Positions 1 to 10,189 of a DNA stretch of 64,000 bases are shown piece after piece (position 1 is the stretch's first letter; each line of letters opens with the position of its first letter). The position numbers were made by a program, and so were the translations under genes. The stretch spans positions 2,790,001-2,854,000 of the forward strand of contig JAJFPB010000006.1 in NCBI GenBank assembly GCA_020881915.1, read 5' to 3'. Source of the DNA: Paramyrothecium sp. XJ0827 (Eukaryota > Ascomycota > Sordariomycetes > Hypocreales > Stachybotryaceae). The notes below the pieces were generated by a model. It was not told the origin of the DNA. It ran no database searches and saw only the letters and a list, made by a program, of their open reading frames with translations.

Positions 1-1369
1 CTGAGTCAGAGCCTCGAGATCAAGAATACTCAAGTCCATGAATTCAATTGAGATCATAGCTTGGATACCACAGGCAACCATGATGTTATCTGTTGCAGTG
101 GGTAAAGCAGGCGCAGAAAGGAAGTTCCTGATTTGGGTAATCATCCTGATGTCGTCTTCCGTTGTGCCATAATCGACTTGAGGTGGCACAGGGGTGTTTC
201 TATCCTTGAGTTTGGCCAGGAAAGGGTGGGAGTAGACCTTTTCAAGGAATTTGTCAAGTCGCTGCAGTTGATACAGGTAAAGAGTACGGAGCTCGGCGCC
301 GTGAGGCACGTCTCCTAGGGCGTCTTTCCCAGCTAGAACGTGGTAAAGAGGGCGCAGAGCGCGGTTAATAGCTGCCGACAGATGCATGTTGCTGCTAGCT
401 GAATCCACAGCCTGCGCAATCAAAGCGAAGCTGACTCGAAAGGCATGCGCAGCATCGACGAGATCGCCTACGTCGGAGTTGCTCTTCCATACAATCTCCT
501 CTTGCTCTTGGGAAGTGAGTTTGATCCGCTTGTTGGAGACATTGCCAGCGACATTAGAGCGAAGCTCTGCTACGTCGTAGGCTCTAGGGTTAACTGGTAC
601 AAATTAGCTGTCTGGTGACAGCATTCGCGGACAAGAGAGGGCTTACTGAGGCGTTGCAGCGCCTCTCCAGCATTGGAGAACGCCGCGCGGAAACAGGACA
701 TCATCCTGCCGATAGTTCCACGGACAGAAAAGGATCCAAGCATGGATTGTGGCTGGTTCTGCCGACAGTCAGATGCAGGTCAAGTCATGAGCAAGCAACG
801 AGGGAAGCACTTACAATGGGGTAGGGGAGGTCGTGGTCCGTACCAGTGGTGCCGGCACGAGCAGTGACCACAGTTTCGGGTTGCTCAAGGCCCTGGCTGG
901 CAGCAACAAGGTCGTATTCGGTATCCTGAGCGCGACGCTTGAGCGTGCGGATGCCATCGATCGTGACAAAGTTGGGTTCAATGATAGCAGTGACTGCACG
1001 AATTCGGTGTTTCCTCACGCGAGGTCTTCTGAATCCACACCGGGCCTCATGAACGTCGCGGACAGCTTCTGCGTCGTGTTTGCGATAATCTTCCTCGGTG
1101 GGGTATTTGGTATCAATCAGGAACCGAGCCCGGGGCCGTACAATCTTACGGCACTCGTAAGCAGGCGAATATGGTGACCTCTCGGTAGGGGCCGTCGGTT
1201 CAGGAGACGAGGCAGGTGCAGTGCTGGGTGGCCCAGCGGTGCGGGTGCGGGGGCGATCACGAAGCCGGAAACGAGATCGGCGTGGCTCACGTAGGCCTGC
1301 AGGCCTGGAGTTGGGTCCCAGGTTAGCATTAAGCTTGAGGAACTCGTAGCCGAAAGCAGAGTAAGACAT
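1..1369 (-). CDS. Unknown fungal protein, C-terminus cut by window edge
   Basis: I do not recognise this gene. Three exons join in frame: 815-1369, 647-758 and 1-593, with donors GTAAGT and GTAAGC and acceptors ending GGCAG and ACCAG. The frame is still open at base 1, so about 420 residues are visible and the end is missing. The start MSYSAFGYEF is the first ATG after a CT-rich leader. Residues about 15-75 are Arg/Pro/Ser/Thr-rich and probably disordered. The part coded by 1-593 looks folded and helical (for example LRTLYLYQLQRL) with no motif I can name. No signal peptide or membrane segment is visible. It lies in tandem upstream of nothing related; the next gene, a monooxygenase, is 1.2 kb away on the same strand. 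The gene being real is well supported by the splice pattern; the function is unknown. Confidence 0.7.
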
Positions 1370-1695
1370 CGTGCTGGCTTGAAACAAACGGCAAGTCGAC
1401 AAGTGGAAATGAAATGAAGGTGCTCGCGATGGAGAAGTATATGGGAAATGCAAAGGCAAGCGCGAGTGCGATGCGGGTGCAGAAAGTGCAGTGTGTGTTT
1501 GGAAAGTGATCTCGAGATCTGGAAAGCTGGAAAGTGTCCCGTGTCTGACGCTGGCGCCAAGAGAGCAGGAGAAGAAAGCAGTGGGTATCGTGGGGGTATC
1601 TTTGAAGCCGAAGGCGAAAAACAAAAAGTGTAGCGTTTGAAAAAGTCGCAAGCGACGAAAGCTGAAGCGAAGCCGAAGAAGAAAGTGAAGTCAAC

Positions 1696-1715
1696 GTGAA
1701 GTGAAGTGAAGTGAA
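1696..1715. repeat. (GTGAA)4 microsatellite
   Basis: Four perfect GTGAA units lie inside the purine-rich leader region upstream of the gene starting at 1369. Confidence 0.9.
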
Positions 1716-2507
1716 TCGAAGCTGAAAGAGAAGAAAGAGTGAAAGAAAGAGAGAGGGACGGAGGGGGAGGACGCGTCCATTGTGATTGCACTGCGCGACC
1801 ACGAGGCCGCCGGAAACCTTAAGTGATGCGCGTGACGTACCTCTTCCATCAATATCCCATTCGGGAGCGTCGAAGCGAGAGGCGTATCGGGGCGGCGACG
1901 TCGCTGTTCGTTTGCGGGTGTCGTCCTGGGCTGCAGAGGCTCGTCGTCGTGGTGTAGTTGAAGCTGCGGGAGCTACAGCGGGTTTGGCAGTGGGTTTTGC
2001 GCCGCTTAAACCTCGGCGCTAGGGGAGCTCGCCAGCTGCAGTCGGGTGACTGGCCGCATCTGCGCCCCGCTCCCGGGCACTTTTTTTTGATTGGCTACCT
2101 TACAATATGGGCTTCTTCCAGATCTGTCCTGGTCGCTTGCATTTTCCGATGCGCGTCTATCGCGTCGCTCATTGTGGATTTTTACGCTTAATCCTTCGAA
2201 AGCAAATCCAGGATCGCACGTAGGGCTGAGACAAGCCTCGGACAGGGAGACTCCCGCCAGGATGTGCTTGGCACCACTCACTGCAATTGGTAGTTCACCA
2301 GGAATTGAAATAAAAGTTAATGCACCGTTTCGGAATCTCTTTTAAGACTGGCTGTGCCCTTCCACGTTACGCCTGGTCGCTAACAAAATCTAATTTGACA
2401 TGCATTTCCTCCATGTACCTTTGCGGCTCGTCCCGCGAACCCTGAAGCGGCGTGCAAATGTGGCAGCAGGCCCGCCACAATCTAAACGGTCCGCCCTGAC
2501 GATCTAG

Positions 2508-2537
2508 CTCGTCTTGCCTCGTCTTGCCTCGTCTCGC
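2508..2537. repeat. Three tandem copies of CTCGTCTTGC
   Basis: Two exact copies and one copy with a single change (CTCGTCTCGC) sit immediately beyond the stop codon of the monooxygenase. Confidence 0.85.
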
Positions 2538-2542
2538 AGCCT

Positions 2543-4608
2543 TCAGAGCTGCGATGCAACGGTGCCCAAGGTTTTGGTCACAAACGAAGAAAAATACTCA
2601 TCCAGAGCATCTGCCGTTCCACTGCCTCTTACCAGTCGAACGACGATGCCCACGTAGCCGTCAGGCCGGACCACGACAACGCCTCCCTCGTCCTCGTCAA
2701 AGCCCATCTTTGCATGAGCCGACGCTTTCGATTGCGGGAATCGCCAATCGTATCGGTCGTCTGCGTAAACATGGTCGCGATACCTTGCAAGTGTGGCCGG
2801 GACATCGCGGGAGATCTCAATAGCAGACCGCTTCGCAGCGAAAATTGTGCAAAGTGTGTAAAAGTGGCTATGGGGGTTGTTTTGTTCGTGGTGCGTGACC
2901 TTGCCAATGTCGTCCCTTGCGTAGGCTGCATAAAACGAGGACTTTCGTTCAAGGCTTCGCGAGAAATCTTGTAAAGCTTCCCGGCTCTTGGAAGGCTCCC
3001 CGCCGAATATGAATATACGGAACGAGCCATTCAAAGGAATCTCTTGTTCAAGGTGCACAACGTTGGCATCGACAACCCTTGTAACATCCGACACGATGAA
3101 CAGACGGCCAGTAACCAGGTTAGTCCCTTTCGGATGGATAAGCGGTGACTGAGCCGTATGCTCCGGGGACCAGTTCAGGGCGTTGGGCTTGTAATACACC
3201 CCATAGCCACTTGTGAATTCGCACGACTCCTTGAAAGTCTTGATGAAATCATTGTCGTGGTCTTCTGTATTCCCATGGTTCTCTGAAGCTGCCTGAACCT
3301 CAGTCGCTGCTGGTGGCCGCTGCGAGAACAGCCTTGCGTATCGATTATCGAAGTCGAGGAGCATCTCTGCCACATTTTTGCGCTCCTTCTCATATGTTTT
3401 GAGAATCTCGCGTTTGGCGAAACCGCTCTCTACAGCGTGGATTTTCCATGCTAGGTTTTGAGCATCGAGGAAGGCCGTATTCATCCCTTGACCTGCTTTG
3501 GGCTACCAAAAGTCAGCAGCAGCACATTTATGTGGTTACATGGGTTCTTACACTGTGTGTATGACAGGCATCGCCTCCAAGAAACACTCTCTCGTCCAAA
3601 GTGTACCTTTGCGCAATACCCTGTCCAATGGGGTATACCGAGTACCACTCCACGGTTTCCCACTCAATGGAATATGGTTGCAAAATCCGCTTTGCTGCTT
3701 GCTGTACTTGCGATTCGCTGGCTGTCTTTCGAGGATTCCAGTCGGCGTCCGTCGAGGATCCAATTTGGATGTATAGGCGGACCATTTTGTTTTCTCTCGG
3801 AATGACCATAATTGAGCCGTGTTCGCTATGGATAGTGCACTTCATCTGTAGTATTGTGAGCATCAATCTGAGTTTGGAGTTCCAAATAAGCCTTACCTTG
3901 ATATCAGGGAAGTCTGTCTTGACAACACCGTCCATCACACCCCAAACATGAGAGATTGGATCTTTATGCTGAAAGCCGATATTGAGCTGCTGTCTCACAA
4001 ACGATCTCGCTCCTTCGCCGCTAAACAAATACTTTGCCCGTATCTTCTCGCTGGTGCCGTGATCCACGTGCGCGATCTCGACCTCAACAGGGTATTGCGG
4101 ATTGGCGGCCTCATCAGAATGGAAGCCCTTGATGGTCCAGGGTCTCTGCACCTGAACACCGTGCTTCTCAAGATCGGCTATAAACACTCTCTCAATGAGC
4201 CCCTGATGCAGCAGCGTGGTAAATGGGTAACGGGCGTCAACAAAGCTCGGGCAGCTGGCCCAAGTACCTGTCCGAACGATGCCATGGCCGGGCTGGGCTG
4301 GATCCCAGAAAGCTACTTCATAGACACGGGCGGGTTTGTGCGCCATGATCGCTTGCTTTAAACCCATGTTCTTCAGAAGATCCAAAGATCGCGGCTGGAT
4401 TCCATCCGCTCTTCCGGTCTTTGTAGGTTCTGGCCGATTGTCGATATGTTTTATTTTGTAACCCCATCGCGCAAGACAAGTAGATAGCATGAGACCAACC
4501 GGTCCTGCTCCCACAATGACTGGGACGTCAATGTTAACAACGTAGCGGCCAGGGTAAAATATTAAACCTACCAATATCATAATGCGCGACCTGCTGTTGC
4601 GTCGACAT
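2543..4608 (-). CDS. FAD-dependent phenol 2-monooxygenase-like protein
   Basis: Predicted flavoprotein hydroxylase of the p-hydroxybenzoate/phenol hydroxylase fold, 637 residues. Four exons: 4572-4608, 3897-4519, 3552-3845 and 2543-3502. The 37-nt first exon gives [12 protein letters not shown] and splices into [12 protein letters not shown], the GxGxxG dinucleotide-binding motif. [10 protein letters not shown] matches the region holding the active-site Asp of phenol hydroxylase. [20 protein letters not shown] is the FAD-ribityl GD motif, and it is rebuilt only by splicing across the third intron. The C-terminal about 180 residues fit the thioredoxin-like dimerisation domain of the family. 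No targeting signal is seen, so it is probably cytosolic, using NAD(P)H and O2 on an aromatic substrate. A dehydrogenase and a regulator-like gene lie to the right, so a role in aromatic breakdown or a small metabolite pathway is plausible. The substrate cannot be told. Confidence 0.9.
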
Positions 4609-6366
4609 GCTTTTTGTATTCCTTGTTCAGAGATGGGGATGGAGTGGTCTAGAACGGAAGCACTGGCTGCCCAATCGACCCTCACTCATGTGCGGGCAGC
4701 GATGCTACTTTTCTGGGTCGAAGCTGGAGAGCTGCGGAGTCTAGGAATGGGTGCCAGCCTAATTTGCTGTCCGGGAATCTCTCACAAGACGCAAGTAATG
4801 GTCACAGCCGACGAGCTTGCAGTGCCTTGTTGTAAAGCAGTGGTACTGGCCAGTGTTGTATCAACTCAACACCGCAATGTCCACGACGTCAAAGTTGAGC
4901 TGGAGGGAGGTAGATAGGAGAGCAAGTTCCAGGATATGGAGCGTATTGCATACAGTGGTTTGGTACGAACTGATGGGGTAGGCGCATACTTAAGCTATCA
5001 CCTGCTGCATAAGGCGTGCGCTCCGATGGAGCCAAGAATGACATCCGCTCGGGTCCGGCTACCTTAGCTATCTTGTCGGCAAGGTATTCGGCATCAACTG
5101 TCGTGGAGTCGGGAGCAAGCTGAGACGGCTACGACGCACGGGAGCCGAAAGAGTGAAATGGACCATCGGCTTCTGAGCCTGGCAAACAAATGTCCAGGCC
5201 ATCATAAGCTCCCAATGTGCTGGGTGTGGGGTTGCCTTGGAGCACTGGTGAAATGGTTCATTTCGGGAAGGAATATCGGTAGTCGAGATGGATGAAGTGG
5301 GGAGGCGACCGGTGGGACAGCAGGTGGTTGGAGGACGTGGCCACTAACGACAGCGCTCGGGGACCCATTGCGGGGAGAAGTTGGAGAGAGGGGATCCGCT
5401 CACAAAACACGGCTGGAGAACCCGGTAAATACGGTTGGTTCAAGAAACGCTGACGTCTTTGTCTCTGGGAATGCTACCCATAGGCCCGACGAGTCAGTTT
5501 ACCGGGTGCCCTTCGGTGCATTGTCATAGTCAATGCCCCCCAATGGTTGCAATACACCACTGTCCAGATAACCAGAGATAAAAGCAGTTGACTGGCATCC
5601 TTGCTGCCTGTTGGCATTCGCAATGCGACGGCCGCAGCCAACACAACCACCTGTCTATCACCTTGGTTCGCTACCCAACGGCAGGCCAGTAGCATAGGCG
5701 AGATTTTGAAAGGGATCCGAAACTCCGGAGCACATGGATTGGTGGGCTGGTTGCCTACGGCCCTACGAGAGGGCGACGGCGAGCCCAGACACCGCCGCAT
5801 GACGCGCTTTCGGGGTCGGGTGGATGCGTGGGAAACATTGGCAGATGGGTGACGATGCTGTCGTACAGGAATTCGCCATCTGCCATTCCCTTGCCAGGCT
5901 TGCCTTGACTTGGCGTGCTTGCTAAATGGCTAAACCTGATTCGCAAGCTGCCCTGCTCGCTGTGCACCCGCCAATGAGAGAACGACTTCCCAAACAGGAA
6001 ATCGTTCTCTCATTGGCGCCAACGCCCTAGCTGTGATCTATATCCCCTGCTCCAGGATGGCGGCGCGCATTCGACTGGAGATATTTGTATTACATCGTGC
6101 AAGGCTTCGATTTGAACGGGGCTTAGAGCGGACTTTGGGGATCTATTCGGGGCCGAGACGCTTGACGCTTCGTAATGTCCGGCATGAGTCTGCAAGATAA
6201 AAGACGAGGTCGGCACCCTCGTTTTGGGGGGATAATCATCCTCACAGCCCTTCTTCGCTACATCCAGTTCCCTTCATAGCCCTTGAGCGTACATACAGTT
6301 GCACATTCCATCCTCTTGCAATAATCTCATTATAACTCTTTCGAGTTTCACCTGCCCTCTGAAATC
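4609..6366. other. Divergent intergenic region between monooxygenase and SDR
   Basis: No convincing gene. It is the shared upstream region of the monooxygenase (-) and the SDR (+). Its one strong structure is the inverted repeat at 5969-6018. Confidence 0.6.
5969..6018. repeat. 22-bp inverted repeat with 6-nt loop, CCAAT in each arm
   Basis: Arms 5969-5990 and 5997-6018 are reverse complements at 21 of 22 positions, separated by CAAACA. Each arm begins CGCCAAT, so two CCAAT boxes face each other, about 350 bp upstream of the SDR start. It could be a regulatory cruciform, a double CCAAT-complex site or the relic of a small inverted-repeat element. Confidence 0.9.
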
Positions 6367-7489
6367 ATGTCCATGCTAGAGCAGTACTCACTCCAGCGTT
6401 CGGACCTGCCCATACACCTCACACAGGCGGACTGTCGTGGCAAGACTTATATTGTGACCGGGTCCAATTCTGGGATCGGATTTGAGTGCGCCAAACACTT
6501 TGTCCGGCTCGGAGCGGAACGAGTCATCCTCGCCGTGCGATCCGTGGAGAGAGGCCTCGCAGCCCAGGCACAGCTGGAAGCTGACACAGGCCGGAAGGGC
6601 GTCGTGGAGGTCTGGGAGTTTGACCTCTCCTCTTACAATTCCGTGCAGGCATTCGCCAAGAGGGCCGAGGCATCGCTCGAGAGGATAGATGCTATTGTGG
6701 AGAATGCGACCGCCGCCGATGGTTCCTGGACCCTTTCGGAGGGTCTCGAGAGCACCCTAACTATCAATGTCGTGTCGACTTTCCTCCTCATCATTCTCCT
6801 GATGCCTCATCTCAAGAAAGGTGCCAGAAGATTTTCCATGACGACCCAGATCGTCATTGTCACCAGCTCCATGGGCTTTGCGAGAGAGGCGGACCTGAGA
6901 AAGATTGGCGATGGGAACATCTTGCAGGAACTCAGTAACGACAAGAAATGGACGATGGGGGGCACAGATCGGTAAGGCCAGACCGAAGTGACTTCCACAC
7001 GCACTATGACGTGCTAACCACATTTCAGTTATGCTCTATCAAAGCTCCTTGGGGTGTTTGCTGCCCGACAGCTCGCCGCTTTGGCCCCAGCATCCGAAAC
7101 TGGAGTTGTGATCAACATCGTCTGCCCAGGGCTGGCCAAGACAACCCTGACGAAGAACTCCAGCCTCACGATCAGAGTCATATTTCGCGGTTTGCAGTTG
7201 ATCATGGGGCAGAGTCCTGAGTGGAGCAGCCGCAATGTATTGTACGGTGTATCTGCCGGACAAGAGAGCCATGGCAAGTTCTCCACGTACTGTGAGATCC
7301 GAGAGTAAGTCTCAGCCGGAGGATGTGCCAACATTTCGTCTTGCTAATAACGACAACAGGAACTGGGTCCCCCAATTTATTACGAACTCGTCCGGGAAGC
7401 AATTTGGTGAGAGGCTGTGGGATAATCTTGTCGCCGAGTTCGAGAGCATCCAGCCCGGTTGTGTGTCTAAAGCGCTAGAGGGAGAATAA
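6367..7489 (+). CDS. Short-chain dehydrogenase/reductase
   Basis: NAD(P)-dependent oxidoreductase of the classical SDR superfamily, 336 residues, probably cytosolic. Exons 6367-6971, 7029-7304 and 7360-7489 join in phase. The cofactor motif TGSNSGIG sits near residue 28, within YIVTGSNSGIGFECAKHF. The catalytic Ser is in IVIVTSSMG, and the YxxxK motif YALSK is formed across the first intron. The usual NNAG strand-4 motif reads VENATAA here, keeping the Asn but replacing Gly by Thr. It resembles fungal SDRs often found beside secondary-metabolite or aromatic-degradation genes. It is divergent from the monooxygenase and convergent with the regulator-like gene, whose coding end overlaps its own by 15 bp. 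The substrate is unknown. Confidence 0.88.
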
Positions 7490-9234
7490 CGGTAATGTTT
7501 TGGGTAACGTCTTGGGTAGTTCCTTGGGCAATGCTTTGGGTAATAATTTGGGATAGATTGTAACATTAGCAGGAGTTCCAGCCCCCTTTCCTGTTTTGAA
7601 AGGTCGGTCTTCAAAATCTATGCATTGAGCGTCAAGTTTGGGTGGTCCAATCATTGAAACCCATAGCAAGGAGCCTAGACTGTCGTGAACACTCCCTACC
7701 CAGGGGTACGCTTCGAGTATCTGCCGTGCGGAGTGCCAGTCGCTACGCCCAAGTTGTGTAGCGATGCCCCTGGTTTGGTGAGATAGCCAGGTGTGATCCT
7801 TCGGTGAGGCTAGGGATATGCCTGTCATCATCAAGAGCCAGAGATGAGTTCCCAAGTCGAGTGAAATTTGTAAACCCTGGTCCTCCAGGGCGGTCTTCAT
7901 AGCATTGAACAACAATGGCAGCGGTACCTTGCCCTTGTGTCCGAAGTGGGTGCCAAACATTGTCATAAAGGCAGACAGCCCAAGATGGACAGCATTTGCG
8001 ACTGGATCCATCAATTGGTTCGCTCCCAATCTGTTGATTCCTAGAAGGCGGTAGCGAATTGTGATCAGGATTTGTGAAAACTCGTTAGGAGTCAGCTTTG
8101 TCGTGCTCGTACGGGAGTTGAAGATGTAGGACATTTTGAGCACATCTATTGCTGCCTGGTAGACCTCTTGATGGACATTTTTTACCGCATCTAGTAGGGG
8201 CGAGTATGCAGTCAAATTGCGGTCAGCAAATAAGGGAAAGATGGCACACAGTGGTCTGGTCATCTGGTCCAAGCATGGTGCGCAGCCAAGTTGGAGGGCA
8301 AGGACAATATCAATGCTACATCGGTATCAGGCCGTCAAAACCACGCATTTAGAAAAATCTGACACGTTGGGACGTACTTACTGCTGTGCCTTTGGGCCCA
8401 AGAACTCGTCACTATACAGTTGGGGCAAGCCACCGCGGGCTTTGATCATGCGAACGAGTCCGTTAAAATGGATCTTGGTCTGAAGAGGATCCTCGCATAT
8501 CATGGAGATGTAACACAACGAAATCACACAGGCTATGGTCGTGTCCAATAACGCGCGTGGTCCGGACAAGTTCTCGTTGGTGAGGCGCAGCGCTTGGACG
8601 AGATGCCTGGAGCTGCTGTTCCTTCTGCCGTGGGTGAACTCAAGGGCTACGTGAGATAGCGCCACGAAGCAGTGAAAGTCTTGGTCAACTTGTCAGCCTT
8701 CTACTCGAGAACGGGGACACGTATGATGCAGGCTTCAATACTTACAAGCTTCGTCCCCAAAGAAGTAAACGAACCAGATCATGTCTTGCAGCTTCGAGTT
8801 ATAACAGATGGTAGGCGGATACAGCCCCTTAATGACACCATCTAAGACTGCCTCGAGATTTAGCATAATTTCCTTGATTTCCATCATCTTCTGAAGACAA
8901 GTCGCATACATGTATGGGCATATGTCCGAGCCTCTGGTGTGATCTGGCTCATATGAGCCACCCCAAGCAGCACATTTCTCGCTCGCGGTAGCGGCATGAG
9001 AGCGGAGCCATCCTTGGACATATTCGACAGGGCTGAAGATTGAATGCCGGGCTGCATACTGGATTTTGATGACGCCGAGTGGTCCAAGCCCTGGCGTCCC
9101 CTTCCCACGTGAGTTCTGCCGACATGCTTACCCTTCATGACCTGGCTTCGGATTGCTCTTCTCGCCTTGTGATCAATAGCCGCATTGTCTATGAATGTGA
9201 ATGTCGTTTTTGCGGGCTGATCCGGACTTGGCAT
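7475..9234 (-). CDS. Fungal transcription-factor-domain-like protein without zinc cluster
   Basis: Four exons, 9132-9234, 8746-9090, 8382-8688 and 7475-8315, give a 531-residue protein. The N-terminus has FTFIDN followed by the basic stretch KARRAIRSQVMKG. This pattern is known at the start of many Sordariomycete proteins that carry the fungal-specific transcription factor homology region but lack the Zn(II)2Cys6 finger. The remainder is helical with GWLRSHAA, DMIWFVYFFGDEAFDQDFHCFVALSH and GLVRMIKARGG, the last typical of this family. The first intron is only 41 nt and cuts directly after the basic motif. The C-terminus ends in tandem LPKx units coded by the 12-bp repeat. It could regulate the adjacent SDR and monooxygenase; this is inferred from position only. 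DNA binding is not shown by the sequence. Confidence 0.75.
7491..7556. repeat. 12-bp minisatellite, five TTGGG-centred units
   Basis: TTGGG recurs at 7500, 7512, 7524, 7536 and 7548, an exact 12-bp period with variable bases between. On the minus strand it codes the Leu-Pro-Lys-x tail of the neighbouring regulator-like protein. Confidence 0.9.
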
Positions 9235-10189
9235 CTTGATTTACTAGTCGAAGCGTGCGTGCAGAAAACAGTGTCACCGGGTTGTAGGGGATGAGTCTGA
9301 CGTGGCTCACGAGATAGTGACACTGTAGGTAAAGTGCTATTTGGACTTGGCGTGAGAAACACCCTTGTCAAGTCAGCCCCGACAATCTTACAACCAACGT
9401 TGATTTTGGGCCGTGGGCAGACTTGCACAACCGAATAAAAGCTATTGAAGCGTAGGCAGTTATCTGTTATCACACCCTTTCCTCAGTATGTTCCTCCTCG
9501 CACGAGGACCAAATCCACAGATTGGGCACGTCAGGCGATCAATGCATGCACTGTTATGCAAGTCACTCTTCCCATAGCACAGAGTGTACGAATGTCGTCT
9601 CTCAAATGGCTCGAAATTGTTTGTCAGTAAATTATGAGACGATTTATCAAAAAGTTGGACCATCTATGCTGCGACACTCCTGCAGCTCGAGGACCGCCGG
9701 GGCCTAGTCAGCCTCAATTCAAGTTTTGGCATCAGGTCTGCTCAACAGGCATCGCCGCCGACTGCTACTGGGCAACTCAAAGATCTCAGCATAAGGTAGC
9801 GAACTCGGAACGCTCGTGGGTTGACTGCGAGGTTCGACAGCTGGCGGCGGGCATGGCAACTGGCAGCGAGAATCCGATGCCCCGACAACCGGCCAAACAA
9901 AAGGAGAGCCAAAACGCATCGCCCACAACAAAGTCATCCTCCGTGTTTCTTCATCCTTCAATCCAAAAACCCGAATACTTCGGGGGCAATTGGGTCTTGA
10001 GACACTCCAAGAACTGTATCACAAGAAGTGCAACAATCATGTGAGTGACTGCGGATACATCGCACAAGGCCTGCTTACACTTTTATATTTGCTAACTGCG
10101 CTTCAGAACCAGTCGACGCGGTTGTTTTGTAGCACGCGTCAGGCAGCTGCCTACATTCAGCAGTTCTCTCTGTCCATTGTTATGATTCA
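9235..10189. other. Divergent intergenic region
   Basis: Upstream of both the regulator-like gene (-) and the unknown gene starting at 10190 (+). Short open frames here have no codon or motif support. Confidence 0.55.

Larger units (their letters stand above)
1370..2542. other. Intergenic, promoter of the left-edge gene
   Basis: No gene is supported here. Bases 1600-1790 are strongly purine-rich on the + strand, so CT-rich in the sense of the gene starting at 1369, as is usual for fungal core promoters and 5' leaders. The right end carries the 3' flank of the monooxygenase. Confidence 0.6.

Noticed and set aside
8884..9234. Frameshifted or broken regulator gene
   Set aside because: The apparent frame break disappears when a 41-nt intron (9091-9131) is removed; the four exons then give one open frame of 531 residues.
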